A stretch of 64,000 bases of DNA from JAMZMI01 sp049115715 (GTDB taxonomy: Bacteria > Bacteroidota > Bacteroidia > Cytophagales > Cyclobacteriaceae): positions 1 to 64,000 of the forward strand of contig JAGDZQ010000030.1 in NCBI GenBank assembly GCA_049115715.1, read 5' to 3'. Below the pieces are notes generated by a model. It was not told the DNA's origin, did not search any database, and was given only the letters and a program-made list of their open reading frames with translations. Below are positions 1 through 10,900 of this stretch, one piece after another. The position numbers and the translations under genes are program-made. Each line of letters starts with the position of its first letter. Positions within the stretch are counted from its first letter, which is position 1.

Positions 1-73
1 CAGCATATTTCGGGGTTTTATTAGCAAACCAAAATCCTCTAAATCAGTAAGTTAGATGCTATCGAGAGTGGCC

Positions 74-399
74 TTTCTAAAGGCGAAATTCACAATTAAG
101 AAACTTTTGATAGTGCTGGCTCAATATTACACCTTGAGATGTTTCACACCTCTTCCATTGATGAAAAGGTGCTGCCAAAAATCTAGCCCAGTGTTCATTT
201 CTTAACGCTTTTCTCCAACCCAAAACAGGAATAAAATAAACTCGCCGGACTCATTGAAGTGAACATCTAAAGTGTTTTCAAGGCTCAGACAGTATTTTAT
301 TCTTTTCTGTTTTAAGTCAGAGAAAACCTAAAATGAACAAAGGGCGTGCAACATTTTTCTTTGAATATTTCAATCTCTCCACAGATTTTCCGCTTGATC
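74..399 (-). repeat. 326-bp non-coding repeat, copy 1 (inverted relative to copy 2)
   Basis: The reverse complement of this segment matches 53305-53630 without gaps and with 5 differences in 326 positions by eye, all transitions. I see no open frame of useful length in either copy. It starts 22 bases past the stop codon of the adjacent OmpA gene. It contains a stem-loop (CACCTTTTC, 7-base loop, GAAGAGGTG in repeat orientation) that copy 2 also has. Bases 1-73 and 400-421 show nothing I recognise. It could be a non-autonomous element, a structured RNA, or the remnant of a larger duplication. Confidence 0.9.
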
Positions 400-421
400 C
401 CGTTCAACGAGCTGAGTTGAC

Positions 422-2485
422 CTAATCGCTTTCCAAAATTTTGAATTCCACCCTTCTATTTTGGCTTCTGCCCTCATCAGTTTCATTGGTGGCTACAGGC
501 TTAGCTTTTCCATATCCAACTACTTCCATTTTTTCTGCAGCTATCCCTTTTTGCCTGAAATAGGTAAATACCGCTCTTGCACGTTGTTTTGATAATTTGA
601 TATTATAAGCATCGTTACCCACATTATCTGTGTGTCCCGATATTTCAATTTTCTGAATATGTCCTTCCTCGAGAAAGCCATAAATACGATTCAATTCTGG
701 ATATGAAGAGGTTTTCAAAACAGCCTTATTAAAATCAAAGAACACATTGTTAATCACAATTGTCGCTTCAGCCTCTATGGCTGTTAAAGTAAGGTTTTGC
801 ACGATTGTATCTGACTTTGTCTGTTTGTTAAAATCGAAACTCTGATTCTGAGAAAGATATCCATCCAGTCTTGCAAGTAGCCCGTATCTAGCTCCACCTC
901 TCACTGTAAAATGAAATTTGTTTCCTTCCGTATTTACATTTCCTATGTCTACTCCATCAGGAAGTCGCTCCACCACAACTATAGCATTTTCAATTGCTTC
1001 TCCTGTTTTAGAGTCCGTCACTTCACCGTATACGGTCATAAATACTTCATCAGGTTCTGGATCCGCAAGATGACTGATCGACGCGGCAATCGGATTTGAA
1101 GCTTCTTCTATAAAAAGATCTTCTGCTTTGAATCTGAAAATATCCGTGTCTTCATCTTGATCTCCTCGCGAGAAGTAAATATGCTGTCCGGAAGATGGAA
1201 TACTAAAATACTGATCATCCTGATCGCTGTTAATCCCAGCGCCAAGGTTTTCCGGAACTGACCATTTTTCCCAAGAATCATCCAGTCTGATAGAGACAAA
1301 GATGTCAGAACCGCCATACCCACTGATACCATTTGTAGAAAAATAGAGGGTCTTCCCGTCTTGGCTTAGAAATGGAGCAAAATCTTCTCCTGCGGTATTC
1401 AAATCTCCTCCCAGGTTTTTCGGCTCAGACCACACTTTCCCCTTTTTGAAAGAGACATATAAATCACGTGATCCGTAAGAATCGTCTCTTTCAATAGATG
1501 AAACGACAGCTTCTCCTGAAGGAACTAAGAAAAAATCAGCCTTTGAAGAATAATTGTATTCATTTTCGATTTCGATAGATTTTGGTTTTTCAAAACTATC
1601 TCCAACTCTTTTGGATACCGAGACACCCGAATACATTCTACCTTTAGATCCATACCTATTTCCCAATATGAGTACTTCTTCTCCATCTACCATGGTGATA
1701 GAGCTAATAAAATTAGGCCCATTGGTATTCAAAGGCGGCCCAAGGTTTTTTGCTGGTTTCCATTCTCCCGTTGCTTCATCCAATTCTGAAACCCATATGT
1801 CTACAGGATCATCAACACCTCCGATATTATCCGGATGATATTTTCTTCCAAAATATAGTCGCTTGCCATCAGGTGAAATGATTGGACTGTCTTCACCATA
1901 TGTACTATTGACATTGACTCCCAGGTTTTCAGTAACGACTGACTTGTTAAGCCCAGGAACCAGATTGATCAGAACACTAATCGGGATATTGGATGCGGAG
2001 ATACCAATAGCATCAATACTATTGAAACCAGGGGCTGCTTCTCCATCAATTACCACTTTGATCGCGTAAACATCGTAGTTAGTATCATCAAAAAACAGAT
2101 TAAGCAGTCTGCTTTCAATGGGGAGGGATCTTGGTTCTAATTCAAAAAGCAGATATTCATCGTATTGTTCATTGTAAGCATAAACAGCTTTCACTGCTCC
2201 AGGATTTTCTGACTCAGCGATTGCAACTTGTTTTGCTTTCATTGGTTTGTCGAATGACACCACTATGAATTGATCATTGTTGTCGTTCTTTGGCCTCCAG
2301 GCATTGGGATTATCTCCGCCGGCTGGCAGCACATTCGGCTTATGAAGTGCTTGAATAGCTGAGTAACCCAAGCGGCCATATTCCGAAGAAACATCTATGA
2401 CTTCCGAGCCCCAAATCACCGTTTCTTGTGCTTGTGATAATAAACAAGCGCACAGACACAGCACGTAGATTGATAATTTATTCAT
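422..2485 (-). CDS. OmpA-family protein with PD40 propeller repeats
   Basis: A 687-residue exported protein. A signal peptide (residues 1 to about 19, ending in LLSQAQ) is followed by PD40/WD40-like strands near residues 196-215 (SPIISPDGKRLYFG) and 367-385 (LSQDGKTLYFSTNG). A carboxypeptidase-regulatory-like fold (VYGEVTDSKTGEAIENA) follows around 490-560. A C-terminal OmpA peptidoglycan-binding domain runs from about 578, with FFDFNKAVLK, GHTDNVGND and SQNRRVEFK. Proteins of this plan in Bacteroidota are periplasmic or outer-membrane linked and anchor the envelope to peptidoglycan; some relatives serve gliding or type IX secretion, but I cannot assign that here. The next gene upstream is a shorter OmpA protein 15 bases away, so the two probably form one unit. 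Confidence 0.9.
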   Translation of the reverse strand: MNKLSIYVLCLCACLLSQAQETVIWGSEVIDVSSEYGRLGYSAIQALHKPNVLPAGGDNPNAWRPKNDNNDQFIVVSFDKPMKAKQVAIAESENPGAVKAVYAYNEQYDEYLLFELEPRSLPIESRLLNLFFDDTNYDVYAIKVVIDGEAAPGFNSIDAIGISASNIPISVLINLVPGLNKSVVTENLGVNVNSTYGEDSPIISPDGKRLYFGRKYHPDNIGGVDDPVDIWVSELDEATGEWKPAKNLGPPLNTNGPNFISSITMVDGEEVLILGNRYGSKGRMYSGVSVSKRVGDSFEKPKSIEIENEYNYSSKADFFLVPSGEAVVSSIERDDSYGSRDLYVSFKKGKVWSEPKNLGGDLNTAGEDFAPFLSQDGKTLYFSTNGISGYGGSDIFVSIRLDDSWEKWSVPENLGAGINSDQDDQYFSIPSSGQHIYFSRGDQDEDTDIFRFKAEDLFIEEASNPIAASISHLADPEPDEVFMTVYGEVTDSKTGEAIENAIVVVERLPDGVDIGNVNTEGNKFHFTVRGGARYGLLARLDGYLSQNQSFDFNKQTKSDTIVQNLTLTAIEAEATIVINNVFFDFNKAVLKTSSYPELNRIYGFLEEGHIQKIEISGHTDNVGNDAYNIKLSKQRARAVFTYFRQKGIAAEKMEVVGYGKAKPVATNETDEGRSQNRRVEFKILESD

Positions 2486-2500
2486 AACAGTTAGGCTTTT

Positions 2501-3193
2501 CTATTTACTAATTACTCTTACTTCAACTCGACGATTCTTAGTTTTTGCTTCATCCGTCCGTTCTGTAGTAAGTGGCTGAGTGCCTCCGAAGGCTTTTGTT
2601 AAAACTCTGGATTTCTTTACCCCCTTCTTCAATAAATACTCTTTCACCGCCTCAACTCTGGCTTGGGAGAGACGCATATTTGCCTCTGCATTTCCAGCAA
2701 AATCTGTATGCCCTTCTAATTGTATTACCGTATTGGGTCGAGAGTCTAACCATTCTACCAGATTGTCAAGTTCAGAATTGGAGCTTTCGGTTATTCGATC
2801 ACTTCCTCTGGCAAAAATCAGGTTTTCGAGTGTAATGAGTTCTTTTTCCTGATCAGGCTCTAAATACATGACAAAGCTATATGAGCCGTCTCCATCCTCA
2901 TCTGTGATGACCGTCTCTTTCTTAGCAGGATTGAAATCCGATTTCTTTGCGGTGAAATTGTAGCTAGTCCCTTTAATTAGGAAAAATTCAAATTCTCCAT
3001 CAGTCCCGCTTCTACCCATTCCCATATCATCGTAATAGGGCAATTTCTCATATAGAATCGAAGCTGTAACTGCGGAAGAGTCCTTCTTGCTGAGAACCTT
3101 GCCATAGACCTTTACAAATGTATCCTCCTGATCTTGGCCATAACTGATTGCCAATAGGAAGGAAAAAATGGTCGTAAAAAATATTTTACGCAT
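2501..3193 (-). CDS. OmpA-family protein, short
   Basis: A 230-residue exported protein. The signal peptide ends near residue 19 (LLAISYGQ). The middle section, about residues 27-110, resembles a carboxypeptidase-regulatory-like beta fold (VKVYGKVLSKKDSSAVTAS). The C-terminal OmpA domain, about 120-230, has LIFARGSDRITESS, LEGHTDFAGNAEAN and KTKNRRVEVRV, the expected peptidoglycan-binding signature. It shares the regulatory-fold-plus-OmpA arrangement with its downstream neighbour but lacks the PD40 repeats. It lies 48 bases after an M23 peptidase gene on the same strand, so an envelope-maintenance operon is plausible. The precise partner is unknown. Confidence 0.88.
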   Translation of the reverse strand: MRKIFFTTIFSFLLAISYGQDQEDTFVKVYGKVLSKKDSSAVTASILYEKLPYYDDMGMGRSGTDGEFEFFLIKGTSYNFTAKKSDFNPAKKETVITDEDGDGSYSFVMYLEPDQEKELITLENLIFARGSDRITESSNSELDNLVEWLDSRPNTVIQLEGHTDFAGNAEANMRLSQARVEAVKEYLLKKGVKKSRVLTKAFGGTQPLTTERTDEAKTKNRRVEVRVISK

Positions 3194-3241
3194 GATTACT
3201 AGAGTTTTTAGAAAACGAATTAACGTAATTATTCCTGAAAA

Positions 3242-4552
3242 TTACAAGTTTTTGTCCGCAGCAACCACCGTAGTAGGTACTATTTGCGCATAAATAACCG
3301 AGTCTTTTTCTATCCTAATTTTCTCTAGCTGGTTGACGAGTACATTTTTTCGATGAAGAAAATCGCTTCTCTCATCTATATTGATGGGTTCTGAAGGTGG
3401 CAAATCCACTTTTAGTGCATCAACTTGCACACCGTTTTTCCAAAATCGGAAACAAAGATGTGGACCATTTGCCAGTCCTGTGCTACCTACGTACCCAATG
3501 GTTTGGCCTTGCGTTACTTTGACTCCAGGGCGCATTCCTTTCGCAATCTTGGACATATGGAGATACTGTGTGGTGTAGTTGCTATTGTGCTTTACCTTGA
3601 CATAGTTTCCGTTACCACTGTTATATCGAGCTTCCAACACGACACCATCTCCTACTGTTCTGATTGGCGTACCGGTTGGTGCCGCATAATCTGTACCTAA
3701 ATGCGCCTTGTACCTCTTAAGGACAGGGTGATATCTACGAGGATTGTATCTGCTACTTATTCTTGAGTAGTTCAATGGTGCTCTTAGGAACGTTTTTCTA
3801 AGGCTATTTCCTTGTTCATCAAAGTAGCTTTCTTTGCCCTTATTGTCATAATTAATGGCGTAATAATCTTTGCCGTAGTGATTAAAATAAGCTCCTTTTA
3901 TTTTACCAACGTTGATCACATCGTCTCCTACTTTATGAACTTCATAAATGGCTTTGAATGAATCTCCTTTTTGAATTCTGAAAAAATCCACTTGCCAGGC
4001 AAATATGTCAACCAATCTATTGACCAGAATAGGTGTGGCGCCTTGATCAAGCACTGCCTCATAAAGCGAAGTATTAATCTCAGCAACAACCGTTTCCTCT
4101 ACTATGGTAATCGGTCTTTTATTTCTTGAAACGTAAATAGAGTCTGATAGGTGAAAAACCACATACTCAGTCTTGTCCGGCTCAAAAATGAAATGTGTGG
4201 CCTTGCTCAAAGAATCCGTCTTTTGAAAAATCGTAAACGGATAACCTGCTTTCAATTTTCTGACATCAAAAATGCCCTTTGAAGCATTTGCTACTTTGTA
4301 AATCGTCTCATCGCTTACTCCATACCCGGACAGGATTTCGGAAAGGTTCTGATTCCATTTTATTTTTCCTTGAATTTCTTGTAGTGAATCTACCTCTATG
4401 CCATACTTGATGGTAGAGGTAATTTCTTCCACTATAAGAGAGTCTTTTTGGGGTACTTCCAGATGTGCCTTCGAACTATTAGAAGTGCAAGAAGCCAGGA
4501 AAATACAGAATAGGGGAATTATCAGGAAATTGGCAATTCTCTCTAAAGTCAT
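3242..4552 (-). CDS. M23-family peptidoglycan endopeptidase lipoprotein
   Basis: A 436-residue lipoprotein: the signal peptide ends in a lipobox (FLASC, Cys22). The middle (about 60-270) matches the substrate-guarding region that precedes LytM domains in MepM-like enzymes. The M23 domain has H284-x3-D288 (HLGTD), H332 (YLHMS) and, where HxH is usual, GPHLCF with H365 and Cys367. The family cleaves peptide cross-links in peptidoglycan using one zinc. The zinc ligands would be H284, D288 and Cys367, so cysteine replaces the usual second histidine; from memory, close Bacteroidota relatives share this. It should act in the periplasm from the outer or inner membrane. It is transcribed upstream of two OmpA genes. 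Confidence 0.9.
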   Translation of the reverse strand: MTLERIANFLIIPLFCIFLASCTSNSSKAHLEVPQKDSLIVEEITSTIKYGIEVDSLQEIQGKIKWNQNLSEILSGYGVSDETIYKVANASKGIFDVRKLKAGYPFTIFQKTDSLSKATHFIFEPDKTEYVVFHLSDSIYVSRNKRPITIVEETVVAEINTSLYEAVLDQGATPILVNRLVDIFAWQVDFFRIQKGDSFKAIYEVHKVGDDVINVGKIKGAYFNHYGKDYYAINYDNKGKESYFDEQGNSLRKTFLRAPLNYSRISSRYNPRRYHPVLKRYKAHLGTDYAAPTGTPIRTVGDGVVLEARYNSGNGNYVKVKHNSNYTTQYLHMSKIAKGMRPGVKVTQGQTIGYVGSTGLANGPHLCFRFWKNGVQVDALKVDLPPSEPINIDERSDFLHRKNVLVNQLEKIRIEKDSVIYAQIVPTTVVAADKNL

Positions 4553-4575
4553 GTTAGGTATCGTGATAACTTGGT

Positions 4576-6522
4576 TTAATTATTTTGGGAGTAGGCTTTG
4601 AAACCTCCATCCAAAAACCGCACAAAGTTATCAACATTTAGGTCATACGCCTTCGGATTCACCAAAAGATCACCTTTTTCATCCAAAATGAGGTAAAATG
4701 GTTGAGCGTTATTCTCGAAAGCTATAATTTGAAAATCTGCGTTTTGCTTTCCTATTGTTTTCTTCAATTTGCCATCGTGCTTAGATTTATACCAATCAGA
4801 CTCTGGCAGTTCCGTCTTATCATCTACATATAAAGCCAACAACACAAAATTGTCTCCAAGTCGCTCCAGTACCTTAGGATCTGACCAAACACGCTGCTCC
4901 ATCTCGCGACAATTCACACATCCGTGCCCTGTAAAATCTACAAAAATGGGCTTTCCCTGAGACTGAGCGCAAGCTATGGCTTGATCATAATCAAAATATC
5001 CGTTTAGTCCGTATGGCCAGTGCAAAATATCGGAGTAAAGTGGTTCTTCGCATAATGGTGCCTTCTCCTCTTGATTCACAGCCATTATATTAAAGTCGTG
5101 GGTAGAAGTCGGAGGTAAAAACCCAGCCAGAGATTTAAGTGGTGCTCCGAACATTCCGGGGATTAAATACACCACAAAGGAAAAAACGCCTATGGAAAGG
5201 AAAAGTCGGCTTATTGATAGCGTCTCAATTACGCTATCACTTTTAAATCGAATTTTTCCGAGTAGGTATAAACCCAAAAGTGAAAATATAACAATCCAAA
5301 GAGCAAGGAACACTTCTCGATCCAAAATTCCCCAGTGATAAGCCAGATCAGCAATACTCAAAAACTTTAGCGCCAGCGCTAATTCCAAAAACCCCAAAAC
5401 AACTTTTACACTATTGAGCCACCCTCCTGATTTTGGAAGGCCTTTCAACCAACTAGGGAAAAGGGCAAAGGCTGTAAACGGAATAGCAAAGGCTAGTGAG
5501 AAACCGAACATTGCAACTGTGCCATTGAGAATATTGCCATCCAGTGCTGTGAGTAGTGCCGTGCCCACTATTGGGACTGTGCATGAAAAACTCACTACGA
5601 CAAGGGTAATAGCCATAAAGATGACTCCAACGTAACCTCCTCGATCTGCCTGCTCGTCGATTTTGTTTACGATGGAGTGCGGAAGCGTGATTTCAAATAA
5701 TCCGAAAAAGGAAAGCGCAAATGCAATGAAAATAGAGAAAAGCGTAAGGTTGAATATCCAATTGGTGGACAGTTCATTCAGGGCAGAAAAACCGAAAAGT
5801 AGGGAAACCAGAAAACCTATGAAGGTAAATAGTATAATAATGGAGCCTCCAAAAACTGCTGCCATGCTAAGCCCTTTTGCTTTAGAGCCTCCTTGTTTCA
5901 TAAAAATAGAAACTGTCATGGGAATCATTGGATATACGCAAGGAGTTGCCAAAGCTACGATTCCGGCCAATAGAGCCAATAAAAAAACATCAAACGCAGA
6001 CTCTTCTGAGCCGATACTGAAGCTATCCGTCGATTTCGGTTCTTCTAAACTCTGAGAAGAATCATTTTTTTTTAACTCAAAGTCTTCTTCGAAAAGGATG
6101 CATTTACCATCTATTTCCGAACAGGTCTGATAGGTGCAAAGCCCAGTGATATTAAAATTGGCATCTTTGATTTTTATTTTCTGACGAAATTCTCCTTTTC
6201 CCTTGAAGTAAGTGTAATCTCCTTCCCACAAAGAATCATACTTTTTCTTCGGGTCGGTGGGGATAATACCTCCTATAAATGAAAAGCTATTATCAGGGTT
6301 GAATATGATCTCCGTGACCATAGGGCCAAGGTCTGGATCGAAATCAGAGGAATAGAGATACCAATCTTTGTCGATAGTGGCCTTGAAAATGACTTCAATT
6401 TCACTATCCACAGATGGGTTCTCCTCAGACAATGTTACTTCCCATTTGACAGGTTCAAGAATCTGAGCCTTAGCAACGCCAAACGTCGAAATGAATAAAA
6501 GAAAAATCAGGGCTTTCTTCAT
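4576..6522 (-). CDS. dsbD: DsbD-type thiol:disulfide interchange protein
   Basis: A 648-residue inner-membrane protein that should pass electrons from cytoplasmic thioredoxin to the periplasm. I chose the ATG at 6522 because it opens a clean signal peptide (MKKALIFLLF... AKAQ); longer frames reach into the upstream gene. The N-terminal domain (about 25-160) holds CTYQTC and DGKC. The CcdA-like membrane core follows, with the paired redox cysteines in ATPCVYPMIPM and SFSCTVPIVG. A C-terminal thioredoxin domain has CVNC in FTGHGCVNCREMEQ. All three DsbD modules are present. It starts 16 bases after the M20 dipeptidase stop. An alternative ATG at 6537 would add five residues. Confidence 0.9.
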   Translation of the reverse strand: MKKALIFLLFISTFGVAKAQILEPVKWEVTLSEENPSVDSEIEVIFKATIDKDWYLYSSDFDPDLGPMVTEIIFNPDNSFSFIGGIIPTDPKKKYDSLWEGDYTYFKGKGEFRQKIKIKDANFNITGLCTYQTCSEIDGKCILFEEDFELKKNDSSQSLEEPKSTDSFSIGSEESAFDVFLLALLAGIVALATPCVYPMIPMTVSIFMKQGGSKAKGLSMAAVFGGSIIILFTFIGFLVSLLFGFSALNELSTNWIFNLTLFSIFIAFALSFFGLFEITLPHSIVNKIDEQADRGGYVGVIFMAITLVVVSFSCTVPIVGTALLTALDGNILNGTVAMFGFSLAFAIPFTAFALFPSWLKGLPKSGGWLNSVKVVLGFLELALALKFLSIADLAYHWGILDREVFLALWIVIFSLLGLYLLGKIRFKSDSVIETLSISRLFLSIGVFSFVVYLIPGMFGAPLKSLAGFLPPTSTHDFNIMAVNQEEKAPLCEEPLYSDILHWPYGLNGYFDYDQAIACAQSQGKPIFVDFTGHGCVNCREMEQRVWSDPKVLERLGDNFVLLALYVDDKTELPESDWYKSKHDGKLKKTIGKQNADFQIIAFENNAQPFYLILDEKGDLLVNPKAYDLNVDNFVRFLDGGFKAYSQNN

Positions 6523-6538
6523 AATAGATAAATCCATA

Positions 6539-7915
6539 TTATTTTCTAAGTTCCGAGAAGAACTTATAAAAGTAAGAAATCGTTTCAATGCCCTTGAAGA
6601 AATTAAAAAGACCATAGCTTTCGTTTGGAGAATGAATAGCATCTGAATCAAGTCCAAACCCCATCAGAATAGGGTCCAGCTCCAGCTCTTTTTGAAATAA
6701 TGCTACGATGGGAATACTTCCGCCTTCTCTGGTCGGAATTGGGGTCTTTCCCCATGCGGTTTCAAAGGCCTTGCTTGTGGCACGGTAAGCATCAGAGTCT
6801 GTCGAGACAACTGCGGGTTCTCCCCCATGATGAGGAGTCACTTTAACTTTTACAGAGTCTGGAGCAAGCGATTTGAAATAGTCCGCGAAAAGAGTGGTGA
6901 TTTCATCGCTAATCTGATTTGGGACTAATCTCATAGAGATTTTTGCGTACGCTTTAGACGGTAGCACGGTCTTAGCTCCCTCGCCAATATACCCTCCCCA
7001 GATTCCATTTACATCTAGAGAAGGGCGTATGCCTGTTCGTTCGATAGTTGAAAAACCAGATTCACCCTTCACCTCATCTATTCCAAGGTCTTCTTGATAC
7101 GCATTCAAATCAAACGGTGCTTTTGCCATTGCATCGCGCTGGCTGGAAGTGAGTTCTGCTACTTTGTCGTAAAATCCGGGAATAGTCACTTTTCCATTCT
7201 CATCCTGCAGCTTATTGATCATTTCGCAGAGAATATTGATTGGGTTAGCAACTGCTCCTCCGTACACTCCAGAGTGTAGGTCTCGATTTGGACCTGTGAC
7301 TTCTACTTCCAAATAGCTAAGCCCTCTAAGTCCCACCGTGATAGAGGGAGTATCATTGCTTATTATTGAAGTATCAGAGATCAGAATTACATCTGCTTTG
7401 AGTTTTTCTTTATTGTTTTTCACAAAAGATTCGAGATTGGAAGAGCCTACTTCTTCTTCTCCTTCTATCATGAATTTGGCATTGCAAAGCAAAGAATCTG
7501 TTTTTATCATTGACTCAAAGGCTTTCACATGCATATACATCTGCCCTTTGTCGTCGCATGCTCCTCTGGCATAAATCCTTTCATTTTTTATTACGGGATC
7601 AAACGGAGGTGAATCCCACAGTTCATATGGATCGGCTGGTTGCACATCGTAATGCCCGTAAACCAAAACGGTAGGCAGATCGGGATTGATGATTTTTTCA
7701 GCGTATACAATGGGATGAGCCGGGCCTTCCTTGGTCTCCACGATTTCTGAGATATCTGCTCCCGCTTCCAAAAAGCTCTTTTGAACAAATTCCGCTGCTT
7801 TTCGCACGTCTCCTTTAAACTTCGCGTCGGCACTTACTGATGGGATTCTCAGTAAATCGAGAAGTTCGTTGAGAAATTTTTGCTTGTTCTCCTCAAGGTA
7901 TTTGATTGCTTGCAT
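6539..7915 (-). CDS. M20-family dipeptidase
   Basis: A 458-residue cytoplasmic metallopeptidase with no signal peptide. The di-metal site is visible: H88 and D90 in GHYDVQPADP, the bridging Asp in RGACDDKGQ (121-122), the catalytic Glu pair in EGEEEVGS (about 153-154), and a C-terminal His in DSDAIHSPNE. The lid/dimerisation domain lies around 200-360 (GLRGLSYLEVEV, DLHSGVYGG). The length suits the M20 dipeptidase/CNDP-like group, which hydrolyses dipeptides. It sits between the DsbD gene and the giant secreted-protein gene with 15-16 base gaps, so the three are probably cotranscribed. Substrate cannot be read from sequence. Confidence 0.92.
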   Translation of the reverse strand: MQAIKYLEENKQKFLNELLDLLRIPSVSADAKFKGDVRKAAEFVQKSFLEAGADISEIVETKEGPAHPIVYAEKIINPDLPTVLVYGHYDVQPADPYELWDSPPFDPVIKNERIYARGACDDKGQMYMHVKAFESMIKTDSLLCNAKFMIEGEEEVGSSNLESFVKNNKEKLKADVILISDTSIISNDTPSITVGLRGLSYLEVEVTGPNRDLHSGVYGGAVANPINILCEMINKLQDENGKVTIPGFYDKVAELTSSQRDAMAKAPFDLNAYQEDLGIDEVKGESGFSTIERTGIRPSLDVNGIWGGYIGEGAKTVLPSKAYAKISMRLVPNQISDEITTLFADYFKSLAPDSVKVKVTPHHGGEPAVVSTDSDAYRATSKAFETAWGKTPIPTREGGSIPIVALFQKELELDPILMGFGLDSDAIHSPNESYGLFNFFKGIETISYFYKFFSELRK

Positions 7916-7930
7916 AGATATGGGGTCGGA

Positions 7931-10900
7931 TTAGAATCCATCGTCTTCTTCTGTGGAATCAAGATTCTCCTCTGTATTTTCTTCTATTGTATTGAAATCT
8001 TCGTCATCTGCGACATCAAAATCATCCGGGTAAACCAAATTGAATGGTTCTTTAATCCCAAAGTATTTTAACCTAAAAGCATTTATGAAACCTAAAGTTT
8101 CGTTTTCATCACCACCAACCAAAACGAGTTCCCCCGGTTTGGATCTTCCGTAGTTCGACTTTTCGCTTATTTCAAGATTAAAATCAGAGTTAGATGAATA
8201 TATTGATAGATTATTGGAGGCATATGATACATAGTACCAGGTACCAGGTGCCGCCTGAATGAATAGGTTTAGGACATCTTCATTGGCTTCATCTTTCTTA
8301 ATTTCAAGAAAGCCATCGAGTTTGGCATTGATATCTGTATTGTAAATATTCGAAATGCCCAATTTCGTCGTATTGAACCAAGACTGATTGGACTCTGACC
8401 ATTGCATCTTCACTCCTGAAATTACCAACGAGGTATTCAGATTGTCGCTCACATCTGTGAGAGGTACATAGTCTTTTAGACTCGATTTTTCATAGTCCTT
8501 GGCAGCTTCGTCCGAGGCAATATTGGAAAGCTTATAGAGAAGCTCAAGTGAAATATCGTTGGCTAAAGCCGGGCCCAATCTCTCCACTATGTCAACCAGC
8601 TCTGTCGCCATCAAATTCATATAAGATCCGCTATTGAAAATGTCGATTGCCAAAAGTGCGTCTATCTTATACTCGTTCGATTCCATATTGCCTGATCCAA
8701 GAACCGAGGAATTGACAATAACTTTTTCTGTAAAGGTGTTAAAGAAGTTGACCTTGCCTTCAAAAATCACATCTTTGGTATCGTCTGAATAGATCATGGT
8801 ATGCCCCTCATACTCTTCTCCAGATGATTTCCCAGGTGCTTCAATTTTATAGATATTGTCAAGAGTATCGTAGGAGAGGTTTCCTTTCGCCAAGAAAAAA
8901 TCCTCATCTGATGGTGCTTTTCTTTTCTCCACAAAAGAGGTATAAAGACTTCCTCTAAGGTCATAATGCAAGCCGGCAATTACAGGGTCTTCATCTTCGT
9001 AAAATGATTGATCTACGTCTATGGCAACATTTGGATCTTCATCGTTTTTAGAATATTTAATCCAAGAATTGTACCCTGGCTTTTCCAAATCCAGTTTGAC
9101 AAATCCATCGAGCTCCAATGCTTTTTTATACGCAAACATCTTTACCCCTCCTTTGAAGTAAAATCCGGGAGAGATCAGCAAACTTTGTTTTTCCAACACC
9201 TCTCCTCCTGAAACGGTCATCTTCCTCGTTTTCTTTGGGGTGATGTATACATCTTCAAGATTAAATTCATTGAATCGAATAGCAAAAGTGTCCTTAGCTG
9301 TAACTAATTGATACATCGCTTCTCCTATAAACTTATTTCTGGAGATGATCTGGATATTTCCTGCATAGAGATAGTGATACTCATTTACAGTATCAATCTT
9401 GATCTGCGCGTTGTTGAAAGGCTGCAGCTCTGCATTTTCTAAAATAGTGGTCTCATTGTTTTCTGGAATGATCTCCGCATCTGCGACCTTGATATATGGA
9501 ATTCCTTGAATATTTAGCTCTTTGGTATTGAAATCGTAGATCGCTTTTTCAGCATTGAAAGCCAGTGAATCCAATTCTTCTCTAGTTGTATAGAAATAGG
9601 ATTTTTCAATTGGGATGTTAGGGGGCTTAGTCATCGTCACCACTGAATCTTCCAAATCCCAAATGGCATTGGTAATTGAAGTATTCATCTGAGCATACGG
9701 AAATGAAATGGCTGCCACTCCAGCCTTCTCTGGGTGTACATCTGCCACATTGTTTATAAGATCAAAATAGAGACTAATGTCATCTCCTGCCATGGCTGGC
9801 TTATCAGGGTTATCCGACAAAACTTCAAATTCAGCATGTCTTGCTGAGTAGGAGAATTCTTTAAACTCAAGTTCATTTGATACTGAAACTGAACCTCTGG
9901 TATTCATGGTTCCAGATCCAAACACACCCTGAGATGTGATGTTGACTTCTCCTTCCAACTCTGCCGTGGCATTATAAAATCTGAACGGCTCGTGCAGATT
10001 TTGCAAATACATACTGTCCACTCTGGGTTTCCAGTGCATTCTAAAAGGACCTAAAACTGCTTCCGGATAACTGGCTCCTCCTACAGTACCAGCTCCTATA
10101 AATCCATTTGTCCCAAAGGCTGCTACAGAATCCGGGTAGTAAACAAAGTCGTCAGAGTAGATGGTTGAGGTAATAAAATCGATCTTACCTCCTCCTCTAA
10201 TACCATCATTACTTAAATAAATTTTCTCGTACGTCTTTGCCTGAGTACCATACAAGTTATATCCCTCAGGAGGCATGTCATGTATAAACCCAAGAGACTT
10301 ATCTGGCATGATTTCCAGTGTTTCATCGAAAGTGGGGAAAATACCTCCTGAATTGAACTTGCCTTCAAAAGCTATGGCTTCATCTACAGATAAACTATCC
10401 TCATCAAAAGGCGGAATCAAAAACCTTACTGATTTGTCGTAAGCTCCGTTTAAAACGTCTACTCCATCAAAATACACAATCGCATCTTTGTCAGAGGTAA
10501 AATGAGGATAGCCAGCCGAAGGCTTAACCCCTGATTTATCATCTGAGTTGTCCAAATAGAGTGTGCCTGAAGTATCCGTAATCTCATTGCCAAGAGCCAG
10601 CTTATCGCCACCATCGGATAGTGAGTCCACCTGATGAAGTTCTATTCGGATGGAGTCCACGATTGGCATCTCCACTAGAAAATCTTCATAGTCAAAAAAG
10701 AAATCACGCCCTATGTAATGGAAATCTCCAGCTTCTATAAATCCATCAAATTTTATATTCCTTCCTTCTAAAACTGTAATATCTCCATTATTTGGTTCTA
10801 CTTTAATTTTGAAGTCCGTGGTAGGATAAAACTTCGAAACTCCTCTTACTTTCAGCAATCCCGAATCCAACTTAATCGTTGCATTTGGCTTATTCGGTTC

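Noticed and set aside
1464..1475. CACGTG palindrome as a third parS site
   Set aside because: Only the central six bases match; flanking bases differ, and it lies inside an OmpA gene.
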